The notes under the pieces were generated by a model, which was given only the letters and a program-made list of their open reading frames with translations, ran no database searches and was not told the origin of the DNA. A DNA stretch of 64,000 bases from Bacillota bacterium (lineage in GTDB: Bacteria > Bacillota > Clostridia > Peptostreptococcales > Anaerovoracaceae): NCBI GenBank assembly GCA_019420525.1, contig JAHZHA010000027.1:1-64000 (forward strand), given 5' to 3'. Made by a program: the position numbers and the translations under genes. Position 1 is the stretch's first letter, and every line of letters begins with the position of its first letter. Shown piece by piece: positions 8,364 through 17,626 of the stretch.

Positions 8364-8430
8364 TTGACATCCCATGAGTTTGATGATATAAAAGTGATAT
8401 CAAAATGATATCACTTTTATTCTTAAGGAG
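8364..8430 (+). promoter_or_regulatory. SPFH operon promoter with tandem palindromic operator
   Basis: TTGACA (8364-8369) and TATAAA (8387-8392) are 17 bases apart. The -10 runs into a perfect 15-base inverted repeat, ATAAAAGTGATATCA at 8388-8402 and its complement at 8406-8420. Inside it lie two copies of the 8-base palindrome TGATATCA, at 8395-8402 and 8406-8413, one helical turn (11 bases) apart. AAGGAGG follows at 8424-8430. Tandem palindromes of this kind are typical sites for ribbon-helix-helix repressors, and one is encoded as the second gene of this operon. Confidence 0.65.
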
Positions 8431-8437
8431 GTAAGTT

Positions 8438-9541
8438 ATGAAAGACAGAATAAATACAGAAGCTGTCAGCCGCAAACCGGAAACGGTCAGCAGTACGGCA
8501 CAGGATAAAAACAGAAAACAGCTGCAATCCGGCTTTGAAGTGGAGCAGCGGGAGATCCGGCCGGTAAACGGTCTCGTGATGCTGATCGTCATCACGCTTC
8601 TGCTCCTCGCTTCCATAGGACTTATCGTTCTCGGAGGTTTCCGGCTCAGCAGCGGCATACGCGGAACGGGAGCCGCCTTTCTGGCAGTGGGAATCATCGG
8701 CTGCTGCATTTTCCCTGTTCTCTACGGCGGTCTGAAAATCGTAGGACCCAATGAAGCTCTCGTCCTGACGCTTTTTGGAAATTACCACGGCACCATTCTG
8801 AAAGAGGGATTTCATTTTGTAAATCCTTTCGTGTCTTTCAATAATCCGGCTTACACAAAAGAACTGGAACGCGCAAAGGCGGAAGCCGCCGGACAGCCGA
8901 AGAAGCTCAGCTCCGGCTCTGTCCGCATCAATGCGAAAAAGACGGTTTCCATGAAAAATATGACCCTGAACAACGGAACTCAGAAGGTCAACGACGTCAT
9001 GGGCAATCCCGTCATCATCGGCGCGGTAGTCATCTGGAAAGTCATCAATCCGACGAAAGCCGTCTTTCACGTGGAAGATTATACGGAATTCCTCTCCATC
9101 CAGACGGATTCCACCATCCGGAATATCGCCCGTCTCTATCCTTACGATTCCATGGATACAGACGGCTCCGGAGATTCCTCGGAACGCACGCTCCGGGGCA
9201 GCTCTCAGGAAATCGCCGACAGCATGCGTACCGAGCTGGCTGAACGTGTGGCCTTCGCCGGACTGGAGATCGAAGAAGTGAAGATCACACACCTCTCCTA
9301 CGCGGAGGAGATCGCCGCCGCCATGCTCCAGCGCCAGCAGGCGGAAGCCGTCATCGCAGCCCGCACGAAGATCGTCGACGGGGCCGTCAGTATGGTGAAA
9401 ATGGCCATCGACAAGCTGGGCGACGAAGACATCGTCCTTCTCGACGAAGAGCGGAAAGCCGCCATGGTTTCAAATCTCCTGGTGGTTCTGTGCTCCGGAA
9501 GAGAAAGCCAGCCCGTCATAAACAGCGGCAGCATCTACTGA
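8438..9541 (+). CDS. SPFH/Band 7 (stomatin-like) membrane protein
   Basis: A 367-residue protein. After a hydrophilic start there are two hydrophobic segments, at about residues 44-66 and 72-92. The SPFH domain begins [16 protein letters not shown] and continues with [10 protein letters not shown] and a [19 protein letters not shown] stretch. A long helical part ([20 protein letters not shown]) is followed by [24 protein letters not shown] proteins form membrane-associated oligomers that organise lipid domains or guard proteases. The gene heads an operon with a ribbon-helix-helix protein 20-odd bases downstream and then an ABC exporter. Its exact role here is unknown. Confidence 0.85.
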   Translation: MKDRINTEAVSRKPETVSSTAQDKNRKQLQSGFEVEQREIRPVNGLVMLIVITLLLLASIGLIVLGGFRLSSGIRGTGAAFLAVGIIGCCIFPVLYGGLKIVGPNEALVLTLFGNYHGTILKEGFHFVNPFVSFNNPAYTKELERAKAEAAGQPKKLSSGSVRINAKKTVSMKNMTLNNGTQKVNDVMGNPVIIGAVVIWKVINPTKAVFHVEDYTEFLSIQTDSTIRNIARLYPYDSMDTDGSGDSSERTLRGSSQEIADSMRTELAERVAFAGLEIEEVKITHLSYAEEIAAAMLQRQQAEAVIAARTKIVDGAVSMVKMAIDKLGDEDIVLLDEERKAAMVSNLLVVLCSGRESQPVINSGSIY

Positions 9542-9563
9542 TTGTAAAGGAGACGTGAAAAAT

Positions 9564-9839
9564 GTGAACGATGAAAAACAGATCCTCGAACGTGAGGAAA
9601 AATTAAAGAAAAAACTTCAGCAGCTGGAAGAGATGGAACGCGAAGTCCGGGAAAAGGAGAAAGCCGCGAAGCAGAGAGAAAAAGCGAAAAAACAGATCGT
9701 GCTCCGTCTCTCTCCTTCTCTCTGGGAGGAGATCCACCGGTGGGCGGAGGAGGATTTCCGTTCCATCAACAGTCAGATCGAATATCTTCTGACGGAAAGC
9801 GTAAGAAGACGAAAAAGCGGAAACAAGAAGGAGGAATAG
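9564..9839 (+). CDS. Arc/CopG-type ribbon-helix-helix DNA-binding protein
   Basis: About 91 residues. The N-terminal half is a charged coiled coil rich in Glu and Lys. The C-terminal half, [20 protein letters not shown] then [14 protein letters not shown], is an Arc-like ribbon-helix-helix fold. GTG at 9564 is eleven bases after GGAG and seems the better start. GTG at 9555 is also in frame but only two bases from the Shine-Dalgarno. The gene lies between the SPFH and ABC genes. Autoregulation at the TGATATCA repeats (8395-8413) is an inference. The stop is TAG with no homologous continuation. Confidence 0.75.
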   Translation: MNDEKQILEREEKLKKKLQQLEEMEREVREKEKAAKQREKAKKQIVLRLSPSLWEEIHRWAEEDFRSINSQIEYLLTESVRRRKSGNKKEE

Positions 9840-9847
9840 AAAAAATC

Positions 9848-10570
9848 ATGGGAAATCAGGAGATTATACTGGATATCGACCGCCTCACCAAGAAATACGG
9901 CGGAAAAAAAGCGGTTGACAGCCTGAGTCTACAGATACACCGGGGGGAGATTTTCGGATTCATCGGCCACAACGGCGCCGGAAAGACTACGACGATCAAA
10001 TGCTGCTGCGGCATTCTGCGCTTTGAAGAAGGAGACGTGCAAATCGGCGGAATTTCCGTCCGCAGAGAGCCGATGGCCTGCAAAAAGAAGCTGGCATATA
10101 TACCGGACAATCCGGATCTCTACGAATTTTTATCGGGTATCCGGTATCTCAATTTCATCGCGGACGTCTACCGGGTTCCCCAGAAAGAACGCCAGGAACG
10201 GATCGGAAAATTTGCCGATCTGTTCGAGATAAAAAAAGATCTTGCACAGCCGATCCGCTCGTATTCCCACGGAATGAAACAGAAACTGGCTCTCATCTCC
10301 GCCTTCATCCACGAACCGGAGCTGATCATCATGGATGAGCCTTTCGTGGGTCTGGATCCCAAGGCATCACACCATCTGAAACAGCTGATGCGGGAACACT
10401 GCGAAAACGGCGGCGCCATCTTCTTTTCCACCCACGTGCTGGAAGTGGCGGAAAAACTCTGCGACAAAGTGGCGATTATCAAAGGCGGACGTCTTATCAC
10501 CGCCGGAACGATGGAAGAAGTCCGGGGCGATACTTCTCTGGAAGACGTCTTCCTGGAACTGGAGGACTGA
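9848..10570 (+). CDS. ABC exporter ATP-binding protein
   Basis: A 240-residue ATPase. Walker A is GHNGAGKTT, the signature is YSHGMKQKLALISA, and Walker B is LIIMDEPFVGLDP. Starting at 9848 (MGNQEIILD) gives the usual length and uses AAGGAGG about 13 bases upstream. The longer open frame upstream overlaps the ribbon-helix-helix gene and is not credible. It is followed after three bases by the permease gene. Together they form an ABC-2-type exporter of unknown substrate. Confidence 0.9.
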   Translation: MGNQEIILDIDRLTKKYGGKKAVDSLSLQIHRGEIFGFIGHNGAGKTTTIKCCCGILRFEEGDVQIGGISVRREPMACKKKLAYIPDNPDLYEFLSGIRYLNFIADVYRVPQKERQERIGKFADLFEIKKDLAQPIRSYSHGMKQKLALISAFIHEPELIIMDEPFVGLDPKASHHLKQLMREHCENGGAIFFSTHVLEVAEKLCDKVAIIKGGRLITAGTMEEVRGDTSLEDVFLELED

Positions 10571-10573
10571 GAT

Positions 10574-12178
10574 ATGCTGAAAACACTGACCATCATACGA
10601 CTGCAGTCGGTTCTGTCGGGAATGTTCACACAGGAAAAAAACAGCAGAAAAAACGCCGGAACCACAGCACTCCTGGGAATTGTGATGATCTATGTTGTCA
10701 TCATGCTTCTCTTTCTCTTCTCCCGGATCTTCCTCACCATCCGCGACGTTTTTGCGGAAGCGGGAATGACTTGGCTCTACTTCGGATTCATGGGGCTCAT
10801 GGTCTTTCTGCTGGGATTCATCGGCAGCGTATTCCTGACGCAGACACAGCTCTTTGAGGCAAAAGATAATGAGCTGCTCCTTTCCATGCCGGTTTCTCCG
10901 GCATGCATTCTGGGATCGAGGCTGCTCTCCCTTCTGGGGATAAATTACATATATGAACTCATCATCGCCCTTCCCTGCGGTATCGTCTACTGCATAAAAT
11001 ACTCTGCGACCGTTTCCGGCGTCATCCTTTTTGCACTCTGCTGCCTTCTGCTTCCGCTTCTGACTCTGGCCGTCACAGCTCTCTTCAGCTGGATCATCGC
11101 CGCGGTAAGCTCCAGAATGCGCCGGAAAAACGCCGTTACGCTGATTCTGACTCTCGTTCTGTTCATGGGATACATGTACTTGTGTTTCCGCTGGCAACAT
11201 TATATTGAAAAGCTGGCAGCCAGCGGGGAAATACTCAGCGACGTCATCCGCACAGCGCTGCCTCCGTTTTACTGGCTCGGTACCGCAATCTCGGAACACA
11301 GTTTCTCCGCTTTTCTCATATTCGCCGCGTTCTGTATCCTTCCGGCGGCAGCGGTGTACGCACTCCTCACCGTCAGCTTCGTACGGATCACCTCCACAAA
11401 ACGGGGAGCGAAGCGTATCGAATACCGGGAAAAGACCATGAGAGTATCCGGCGTCCGCAGAGCCCTGTTATCCAAGGAACTCCGGCATTTTCTGGGAAGC
11501 ACCGCCTATATGTTCAATTCCGGCATCGGTCTTCTCTTCCTGCCGCTTTCCGCCGTGTACGCTCTCATCAGCCGCGATTCCTTCGACATGTATATCGCGC
11601 TGCTGGACCCTGACCATACCATGACGGGAGCCGCTGTCTGTACGGTGATGTGCCTGATCTCATCTCTGATCATCATCTCCGCCCCGTCGATTTCCATCGA
11701 GGGCAGAAACATGTGGCTGATGAAATCGCTTCCGGTATTCCCGCAGGATATCCTTCTGGCAAAGGTCATGCTCCACGTTCTGGTCAGCCTGCCTTTCCTT
11801 TTGATATCTTCCGTCATCTTTGAATTCGCTTTTCCGATGGATTTCGTCAGCCGAATCATGATGGTCCTGCTGCCGGTGGCAGCCAACGTCTTCCAGGCTT
11901 TCCTGGGCGTGATCACCAACCTGAAATATCCAAAATTCGACTGGATCAACGAAGCTGCAGCCGTCAAACGCGGCGCGGCGCCGACGCTCTCACTCATTCT
12001 GGCGGCAGGCGCCGTGATCCTTCCGATTCTTCTCTATTTCCTCATCTTCAAAAGAACCGGACTGCCGGCAAATATCTTTCTGTGCTTCGTATTTGCCGCA
12101 TTTCTTATGGGAACGTTTCTGCTCTACCGCTTCCTCCGGACAAAAGGAACGGAAATGTTCGAAGAACTGCCGGCCTGA
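10574..12178 (+). CDS. ABC-2-type exporter permease
   Basis: A 534-residue integral membrane protein with about twelve hydrophobic segments. Examples are ALLGIVMIYVVIMLLFLFS near residue 40, YFGFMGLMVFLLGFIGSVFL near 80 and ILAAGAVILPILLYFLIF near 480. It lacks a nucleotide-binding domain and pairs with the ATPase three bases upstream. It resembles large two-half ABC-2 permeases of Firmicutes. The substrate cannot be told. Linkage to an SPFH protein suggests a membrane or envelope function. A strong terminator follows. Confidence 0.82.
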   Translation: MLKTLTIIRLQSVLSGMFTQEKNSRKNAGTTALLGIVMIYVVIMLLFLFSRIFLTIRDVFAEAGMTWLYFGFMGLMVFLLGFIGSVFLTQTQLFEAKDNELLLSMPVSPACILGSRLLSLLGINYIYELIIALPCGIVYCIKYSATVSGVILFALCCLLLPLLTLAVTALFSWIIAAVSSRMRRKNAVTLILTLVLFMGYMYLCFRWQHYIEKLAASGEILSDVIRTALPPFYWLGTAISEHSFSAFLIFAAFCILPAAAVYALLTVSFVRITSTKRGAKRIEYREKTMRVSGVRRALLSKELRHFLGSTAYMFNSGIGLLFLPLSAVYALISRDSFDMYIALLDPDHTMTGAAVCTVMCLISSLIIISAPSISIEGRNMWLMKSLPVFPQDILLAKVMLHVLVSLPFLLISSVIFEFAFPMDFVSRIMMVLLPVAANVFQAFLGVITNLKYPKFDWINEAAAVKRGAAPTLSLILAAGAVILPILLYFLIFKRTGLPANIFLCFVFAAFLMGTFLLYRFLRTKGTEMFEELPA

Positions 12179-12203
12179 AGGCAATACATAAAAAACAACA
12201 GAG

Positions 12204-12244
12204 TCCCTGCTGCGGCCTGCCGCGGCAGGGATTCTTTTTCTTCT
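12204..12244 (+). terminator. Rho-independent terminator after the ABC permease
   Basis: A 12-base stem (TCCCTGCTGCGG at 12204-12215 with CCGCGGCAGGGA at 12220-12231, one wobble) and a CCTG loop precede a T-rich tract. It lies 25 bases after the permease stop. Confidence 0.85.
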
Positions 12245-12440
12245 TTTCTCTTTTATCGCTGACTTTTCCCGCCACCTTCGCTCATTCCGGCCGTGGATTC
12301 CATCCCCCCTGCTCCATGGCGCCCGGAACCTGTCCGCTCCCGCCCGGGAAGAAAGAATGCAAAATCACCGGAAAATGTGTTACGATAAAAAATATATAAC
12401 AAAATGTAAGAATCTGTAAATTCAAAAGGAGGTACAGACT

Positions 12441-13133
12441 TTGAAAATACTCCTCGCAGAAGATGAAAGAGATATGAATCTCCTGATCACCAGAACGCTG
12501 AAAAAATCGGGTTACAGCGTGGACAGCTGTTTCGACGGAAGAGAAGCCCTCGACTTTCTGCTGGCTGCGGAATACGATGCCGCCATTCTGGACGTCATGA
12601 TGCCGGAGATAGACGGTTTTGAGGTGATCCGGCGTATACGGGAGAAAGGCATCAACATTCCCGTTCTTTTTCTCACCGCCAGAGACGCCGTGTCAGACCG
12701 CGTAAAAGGACTTGATCTCGGCGCCGACGATTATCTGATCAAGCCTTTCGATTTTGATGAACTTCTGGCGAGAATCCGCGCCATCACCCGGAAATTCTCG
12801 GAAAACCGCAGCAACATATTCACTCTCGGCGATCTGACGGTGGATACCCTGCGCCGTTCTGTCCGCCGGGGAGAAGAGGAAATCACGCTGCTTCCGAAAG
12901 AATTCTCCATTCTGGAATACATGATCCGGAACCAGGGAATCGTCCTGTCCCGGGAACAACTTGAAAACCAGATCTGGAATTTCGAATACTCCGGAAGTTC
13001 AAATAATATAGACGGATACATCAGCCGTCTGAGAAAAAAACTCGACAGCGGAAGAGACGTACGCCTTCTTCATACCGTGCGCGGAGCAGGCTGGGTTCTC
13101 CGGATCTCCGAAACAGAAAAGGAAAAAATATGA
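12441..13133 (+). CDS. OmpR-family response regulator
   Basis: A 230-residue protein. The receiver domain (residues 1-120) has the acidic pair E7-D8, phospho-acceptor D51 in AILDVMMPEIDGF, and Lys in DDYLIKPFDF. The OmpR-type winged helix is at about 125-225 (LLPKEFSILEYMIRNQG, GYISRLRKKLD, HTVRGAGWVL). The start codon is TTG with AAAGGAGG eight bases before it. The stop overlaps the kinase start (ATGA). The probable target is the PepSY lipoprotein gene downstream, which has tandem repeats in its promoter. Confidence 0.93.
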   Translation: MKILLAEDERDMNLLITRTLKKSGYSVDSCFDGREALDFLLAAEYDAAILDVMMPEIDGFEVIRRIREKGINIPVLFLTARDAVSDRVKGLDLGADDYLIKPFDFDELLARIRAITRKFSENRSNIFTLGDLTVDTLRRSVRRGEEEITLLPKEFSILEYMIRNQGIVLSREQLENQIWNFEYSGSSNNIDGYISRLRKKLDSGRDVRLLHTVRGAGWVLRISETEKEKI

Positions 13134-14527
13134 GACTTCTGACATTCAGCAAACCTTCGGGAAAATCATCCGTCAAACTGAAAATCACCGCCTGGATCAC
13201 CGTCCTGATGGCTGTGCTCTTCGTTCTGCTCCTCACCTTTATGATGATAATCAGCCGGCAGGTGGTACATCAGACCGCGGTCAGCACGCTCACTCAGACC
13301 GTGCGCAGCAATGTATCTGAAGTGACCTGGAAAGACGGCAGTCTGCAGATCGGGCAGAATTTTTCCTATTCCCACAGCGGTGTCACCACACTGATTTACA
13401 GTCAGAGCGAAACACTTCTGGCCGGTCAGATTCCTGTAACCTTTACAGTAAAGGTACCTTTTGAAAGCGGCTCCATCCGGACGGTGGAATCCCAGGATCA
13501 GGAGTATCTGGTTCTCGATCTCTGGAAACCTTCCGGCTGGGACAGCGGCATCTGGATACGGGGAATCATGACCGCCCCCGACTACGGAGAGACAGTGGGC
13601 AATCTTTTCATCGTATCCATGATCGCACTTCCTTTATTTCTCATCCTCACCGCGCTGGGCGGATGGATCATCGTCAAGCGTACCTTCCGGCCTCTGGAAT
13701 ATATCATCGAGAAAGTTTCCACCATCAATGAAGCCCGTGATCTTTCCGGGCGGGTGGGGCTTCCTCCGGGAAAGGACGAATTTTCCGCGCTGGCCTCTGC
13801 CTTCGACGGAATGCTGTACCGGCTGGAAACGTCTTTCGAAGCCGAACGCCAGTTTACAGCGGATGCCTCGCATGAACTCCGCACACCGGTATCCGTCATC
13901 AAAAGCGCCTGTGAATATGCGGAAAAATATGACGAGACACCGGAGGAGCGCCGGGAAACCATCGAAATGATTCACCGCCAGGCAGATAAAATGGCTTCTG
14001 CCATCTCTCAGCTTTTGAGCATGACGAGACTGGAACAGGGCACGGAAACCGCCCGCTTTGAGCAGATCGATCTTCCGGCTCTGGCGGAGTCCGTCTGCAG
14101 CGACGGAAACAGATCGCAGTCTGATGCGCACGATACCCGGATTCTCTTTGATCTGGAAAAGAATGTAACCGTCTCCGGTGATCCCTCACTCCTGTCCCGG
14201 CTTCTGCTGAACCTGACAGAGAACGCGGAAAAATACAGCGCCCCTGGCAGTCCCATCCGGATTTCGGTCCGACGGGAAAACGGTGAAGCGCTCTTATCTG
14301 TTCAGGACAACGGAATCGGCATCCCTCCGGAGCATCAGGAAAAAATCTGGAAGAGATTCTATCAGGTGGATCCTTCCCGCAGCGGAAACAATGGAGCCGG
14401 CCTTGGCCTTTCCATGGTCCAACAGATCGCGGAAATACACGGCGGACACATGACTCTGGAAAGCATCCCCGGAAAAGGCAGCACTTTCACCCTCCATCTC
14501 CCGTTGACAGAAAAACGGCTCTCCTGA
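13130..14527 (+). CDS. Sensor histidine kinase
   Basis: A 465-residue membrane kinase. One membrane segment lies at about 23-46, an extracellular domain of roughly 115 residues follows, and a second membrane segment is at about 163-185. A HAMP-like region comes next. The HisKA box holds the phospho-accepting His in ASHELRTPVSVIKSA. The ATPase domain has N box ENAEKYS, G1 DNGIGIPPEH, and G2 GAGLGLSMVQQI. The start overlaps the regulator stop. The PepSY-containing protein encoded just downstream could affect its sensory domain, as PepSY modules often modulate envelope sensing or proteases. Confidence 0.92.
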   Translation: MRLLTFSKPSGKSSVKLKITAWITVLMAVLFVLLLTFMMIISRQVVHQTAVSTLTQTVRSNVSEVTWKDGSLQIGQNFSYSHSGVTTLIYSQSETLLAGQIPVTFTVKVPFESGSIRTVESQDQEYLVLDLWKPSGWDSGIWIRGIMTAPDYGETVGNLFIVSMIALPLFLILTALGGWIIVKRTFRPLEYIIEKVSTINEARDLSGRVGLPPGKDEFSALASAFDGMLYRLETSFEAERQFTADASHELRTPVSVIKSACEYAEKYDETPEERRETIEMIHRQADKMASAISQLLSMTRLEQGTETARFEQIDLPALAESVCSDGNRSQSDAHDTRILFDLEKNVTVSGDPSLLSRLLLNLTENAEKYSAPGSPIRISVRRENGEALLSVQDNGIGIPPEHQEKIWKRFYQVDPSRSGNNGAGLGLSMVQQIAEIHGGHMTLESIPGKGSTFTLHLPLTEKRLS

Positions 14528-14561
14528 AACAGACATAAAAAATTTTCTATCCCGTTGCGAA

Positions 14562-14595
14562 ATTTCATGTAGATTTCATGTTGGCATCCTAAGAT
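14562..14595 (+). promoter_or_regulatory. PepSY gene promoter with direct-repeat response-regulator site
   Basis: ATTTCATGT occurs at 14562-14570 and again at 14573-14581, a perfect repeat with an 11-base period. A -10-like TAAGAT follows at 14590-14595. The repeats cover the place of a -35, as at promoters activated by OmpR/PhoB-type regulators. The adjacent regulator is the natural candidate. Confidence 0.55.
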
Positions 14596-14648
14596 GAAGG
14601 CACAAAGGAAAACGACACAGAAAAATAGAAATACAGGAGGGATAAAAA

Positions 14649-15506
14649 ATGAGAAAACGCCACATATATCTTTTTCTTCTGCTGACAGCCGCAGTAATGC
14701 TGGGAGGCTGTTCACAGCAGAGCCAGCTGGAATTCATCGGTCAGGATCTCGCAGAAAACCTGGCACTGGAAGCATACGGTCTTTCCGAACCGGATGCGGT
14801 TCTCACTTCATCCGAACTGAAGAGCAAAAACGGAACAGACTATTACTGCATCACATTCACGGTAGACGGAACGGAATACCAGTGCGATATCGATGCGCTT
14901 ACCGGTGCGGTCATCGAACTCCGGGGACCTGATTCTTCCACCGGAGATTCCACGGCAAAGCTGCTGACAGACGATTCATCATCTGCCGCAGCTGACGGAA
15001 CGTCTGGAGATTCCGCAGGCAGTCAGACGACTTCCTCCGGAAACTCGGCCGGATCCGGTTCTTCCGGAGCAGTCCTTTCACAGGATGACGCAAAGGCAAA
15101 AGCTCTGTCTCATGCCGGCCTCAGCAGCAGTCAGGTGACGTTCCTTTCCTGCAAGCTGGAATGGGATGACGGCCGCCGCGTCTATGACGTCGAATTCTAT
15201 GCGAATAACCGGGAATACGACTACGAAATCGACGCTTCTACGGGCGAGATCATCAAATATGACTACGATGCAGAGCACTCCGCCTCCTCTTCCGGAAGCA
15301 CAATCTCCGAATCAAAAGCGCGTGAAATCGCTCTGGCACAGGTTCCCGGAGCTTCCTCCTCGAATATCCGCGAATGGGAAGCCGATTATGACGACGGACA
15401 TCTGGAATACGAAGGCAAAATCATTTACAACGGTATGGAATATGAATTTACCATAGACGGATATTCCGGCGCCATCCGCGAATGGGAAGCGGACAGACAC
15501 CGCTGA
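14649..15506 (+). CDS. Lipoprotein with three PepSY-type repeats
   Basis: A 285-residue exported protein. The signal peptide ends in a lipobox (LGGC), giving lipidated Cys at about residue 21. Three PepSY-like units can be seen, at about residues 25-95, 140-205 and 215-280. Each ends in a related hairpin: DIDALTGAVIEL, EIDASTGEIIKYDYD and TIDGYSGAIREWEAD. A Ser/Gly/Thr-rich linker separates the first from the second. It lies just after the two-component genes and has its own promoter with direct repeats. PepSY domains are linked to protease inhibition or envelope sensing; no precise role is evident. Confidence 0.85.
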   Translation: MRKRHIYLFLLLTAAVMLGGCSQQSQLEFIGQDLAENLALEAYGLSEPDAVLTSSELKSKNGTDYYCITFTVDGTEYQCDIDALTGAVIELRGPDSSTGDSTAKLLTDDSSSAAADGTSGDSAGSQTTSSGNSAGSGSSGAVLSQDDAKAKALSHAGLSSSQVTFLSCKLEWDDGRRVYDVEFYANNREYDYEIDASTGEIIKYDYDAEHSASSSGSTISESKAREIALAQVPGASSSNIREWEADYDDGHLEYEGKIIYNGMEYEFTIDGYSGAIREWEADRHR

Positions 15507-15617
15507 TTCTCTGATAACGGTTTAAGCAACAATTGCCATTTGAAAAGCATGAGCCATAACGCTGAAAACTGAACACTGTCCACCAGAAACAGCACTACCT
15601 ACATCGGACTTAAACCG

Positions 15618-15651
15618 AAAAGCGGAACCTGAAACCAGGTTCCGCTTTTTT
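15618..15651 (+). terminator. Rho-independent terminator after the PepSY gene
   Basis: An 11-base perfect stem (AGCGGAACCTG at 15621-15631 with CAGGTTCCGCT at 15636-15646) is flanked by A and T runs. It can work on both strands, with the better T run on the plus strand. Confidence 0.85.
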
Positions 15652-16164
15652 ACTTGATCTTTTTATCATCATTTTCATGGCTTCACAGAATTTTCATAGC
15701 CAGCCATTGCTAATACCGCCACAGTTTTCACTAAAATAATTTTTACATAATCTACTGCTTTTACATTTATACTATTATTAAATAATTTATAGTTTATTGA
15801 TGATTTGTTAAAAATATTCTATTATGATAATATAACATTTGTTTTTTATTATACCTCAGATTTTCCAGCTACAATACCGTCTGAAAAATCTACTTCATCC
15901 GGCAACATCATCTTCCTCAACACAGACGGCTTCTGCAGAGATCCCATCTGTTTCATCTTAATACGGAAAAAAACAGGCATAGAAAGAGGAGAATCCAATG
16001 CTGAAACTCAGATAACAGAGATCATTTGGAGATCCGCCCAAATGCCCAACACACCAAAAATATCCACATAATTATAGATGATCCGATAATATCTTTTTCT
16101 ACAAGTAACAAACTCATCCCCCGATCAGATGACCTTGACAAAATCAAAAATCCTGCTCTCCCTT
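15652..16164. other. AT-rich intergenic stretch without a convincing gene
   Basis: The stretch is very AT-rich around 15720-15850. The open frame at 15805-16071 lacks a ribosome-binding site and family features, so it is not called. Nothing else was recognised. Confidence 0.6.
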
Positions 16165-16205
16165 CAAAAAACAAACAAACCCGCAGGGGCGCGGGTTTGT
16201 TTGTT
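16165..16205 (-). terminator. Terminator-like hairpin facing the azlCD-reductase operon
   Basis: A perfect 15-base stem (16170-16184 with 16191-16205) has a six-base loop. On the minus strand it is followed by six T's, on the plus strand by none. It is 270 bases after the aldo/keto reductase stop. A smaller GGTTATC/GATAACC hairpin lies at 16239-16257. Confidence 0.65.
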
Positions 16206-16477
16206 CAAAAGGGGTATTGGGATTAGAGATTAATATAAGGTTATCAGGGGGATAACCACGTAGCTATTATAACAAAATGACTATAAAAATCAATACTTCG
16301 CAGAAAAATAATTCATTTTTCGGTGCCGGAAACGGAAAATTATGCTTCAATTTATTCAGAATATACAAATTATTGAAATTCTGACCCGTTTTTCCGTTTT
16401 CCACATTCGCCGAGACTGTTCCGTTTTTTTCTCTTTTTTCCATTCTATGTTCCCGGATACTGCCGGCTGCCAAAGCC

Positions 16478-17596
16478 CTAAAACAGCTTCATGCTGACTT
16501 TCCGCAGTTCCTTGCTGATGGCGATATGCTGAGGACAGACTTCCTCACAGGTTCCGCACTGGGCACAGTCGTAAGCGTGCTTCAGCCCTCTAGCCGTGAC
16601 GAGCCACTCTTCCTGGTTGAGCGCCATTTTTTTGTTGCCGTACAGCGTCAGATAGTTCATAGCGGTAAATGAACCCGGAATTCCGATCTGAAGCGGACAG
16701 ACCTTCATGCAGTAATTGCAGGAAGTACACGGGATCAGAGGAATTTCATCTATGGCTTTCTGCGCCGCTTTCAGCGTTTCTCTCTGCGAATCACTGAGGC
16801 CGCTGAAATTCTTCAGGGAGCTGATATTATCCCGCAGCTGCTCCATGTCACTCATTCCGGAAAGAACGGTAATGACTCCCTCCAGATCTGCAGCAAAGCG
16901 GAGCGCCCAGGATGCTACGGAAGATTCCGGTTCCGCTTTCCGGAAAATTTCCGCGACGGATTCCGGCGGTGTAGCCAGCATGCCTCCCTTGACAGGTTCC
17001 ATGATGATGACAGGTTTTCCGTGCTTTCTTGCCGTTTCGTAGCAGGCTCTTGCCTGGACCTCCGGATGCTCCCAGTCGGCATAATTGATCTGAAGCTGTA
17101 CAAATTCCATCTCCGGATGAGCCGTCAGGATTTCATCAAGCTCTTCCGCTGTAGAATGGAAAGAAAATCCCGCATGGCGGATAAGGCCTTCTTCTTTTTT
17201 ACGCTGAATCCAGTCCCACATACCGTAATCATCAAAGAAATGTGTCCGGACATTTCCCAGATTATGAAGGAGATAATAGTCGAAATAACCGGCTCCCGTA
17301 CGTTCCAGTGAAACATCAAGCTGCGCTTCCGCTTCTTCTTTTGAACTGCAGTTGTTCCACGGAGCCACCTTTGTCGCCAGCTGGAAAGATTCTCTCGGAT
17401 GGCGCTCTACCAGTGCCTGACGTGCCGCCTCTTCACTGCCTTCATATGCCCAGGCCGTATCGAAATAAGTGAATCCTTCCGCCAGAAAAAGATCTACCAT
17501 CTCTTTCACCTGCTCGATATCGATCTCATCTCCCTTTTTCGGCAGACGCATCAGACCAAAGCCCAGCTTACCGATTTCTGCACCTAAGTAACCCAT
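16478..17596 (-). CDS. Aldo/keto reductase with C-terminal ferredoxin domain
   Basis: A 372-residue protein. The N-terminal part (about 1-270) is an aldo/keto reductase barrel: LGFGLMRLP, AEGFTYFDTAWAYEGSEEAA with catalytic Asp and Tyr, and HNLGNVRTHF. The C-terminal part carries two [4Fe-4S] motifs, CTSCNYCMKVCP at about 286-297 and CAQCGTCEEVCPQ near 345. Such fusions are common in anaerobes and probably pass electrons between ferredoxin-like clusters and a carbonyl substrate, which is unknown. It follows azlD by 30 bases and is probably in the same operon. Confidence 0.9.
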   Translation of the reverse strand: MGYLGAEIGKLGFGLMRLPKKGDEIDIEQVKEMVDLFLAEGFTYFDTAWAYEGSEEAARQALVERHPRESFQLATKVAPWNNCSSKEEAEAQLDVSLERTGAGYFDYYLLHNLGNVRTHFFDDYGMWDWIQRKKEEGLIRHAGFSFHSTAEELDEILTAHPEMEFVQLQINYADWEHPEVQARACYETARKHGKPVIIMEPVKGGMLATPPESVAEIFRKAEPESSVASWALRFAADLEGVITVLSGMSDMEQLRDNISSLKNFSGLSDSQRETLKAAQKAIDEIPLIPCTSCNYCMKVCPLQIGIPGSFTAMNYLTLYGNKKMALNQEEWLVTARGLKHAYDCAQCGTCEEVCPQHIAISKELRKVSMKLF

Positions 17597-17626
17597 TTCA
17601 CTACCCTCCTGTATTTCTGATAATAT

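Noticed and set aside
8423..9292. Minus-strand open frame of 289 codons
   Set aside because: It is antisense to the SPFH gene, which has promoter, Shine-Dalgarno and family motifs.
15805..16071. 88-codon open frame in AT-rich DNA
   Set aside because: There is no Shine-Dalgarno, no recognisable domain, and composition is like the surrounding non-coding DNA.
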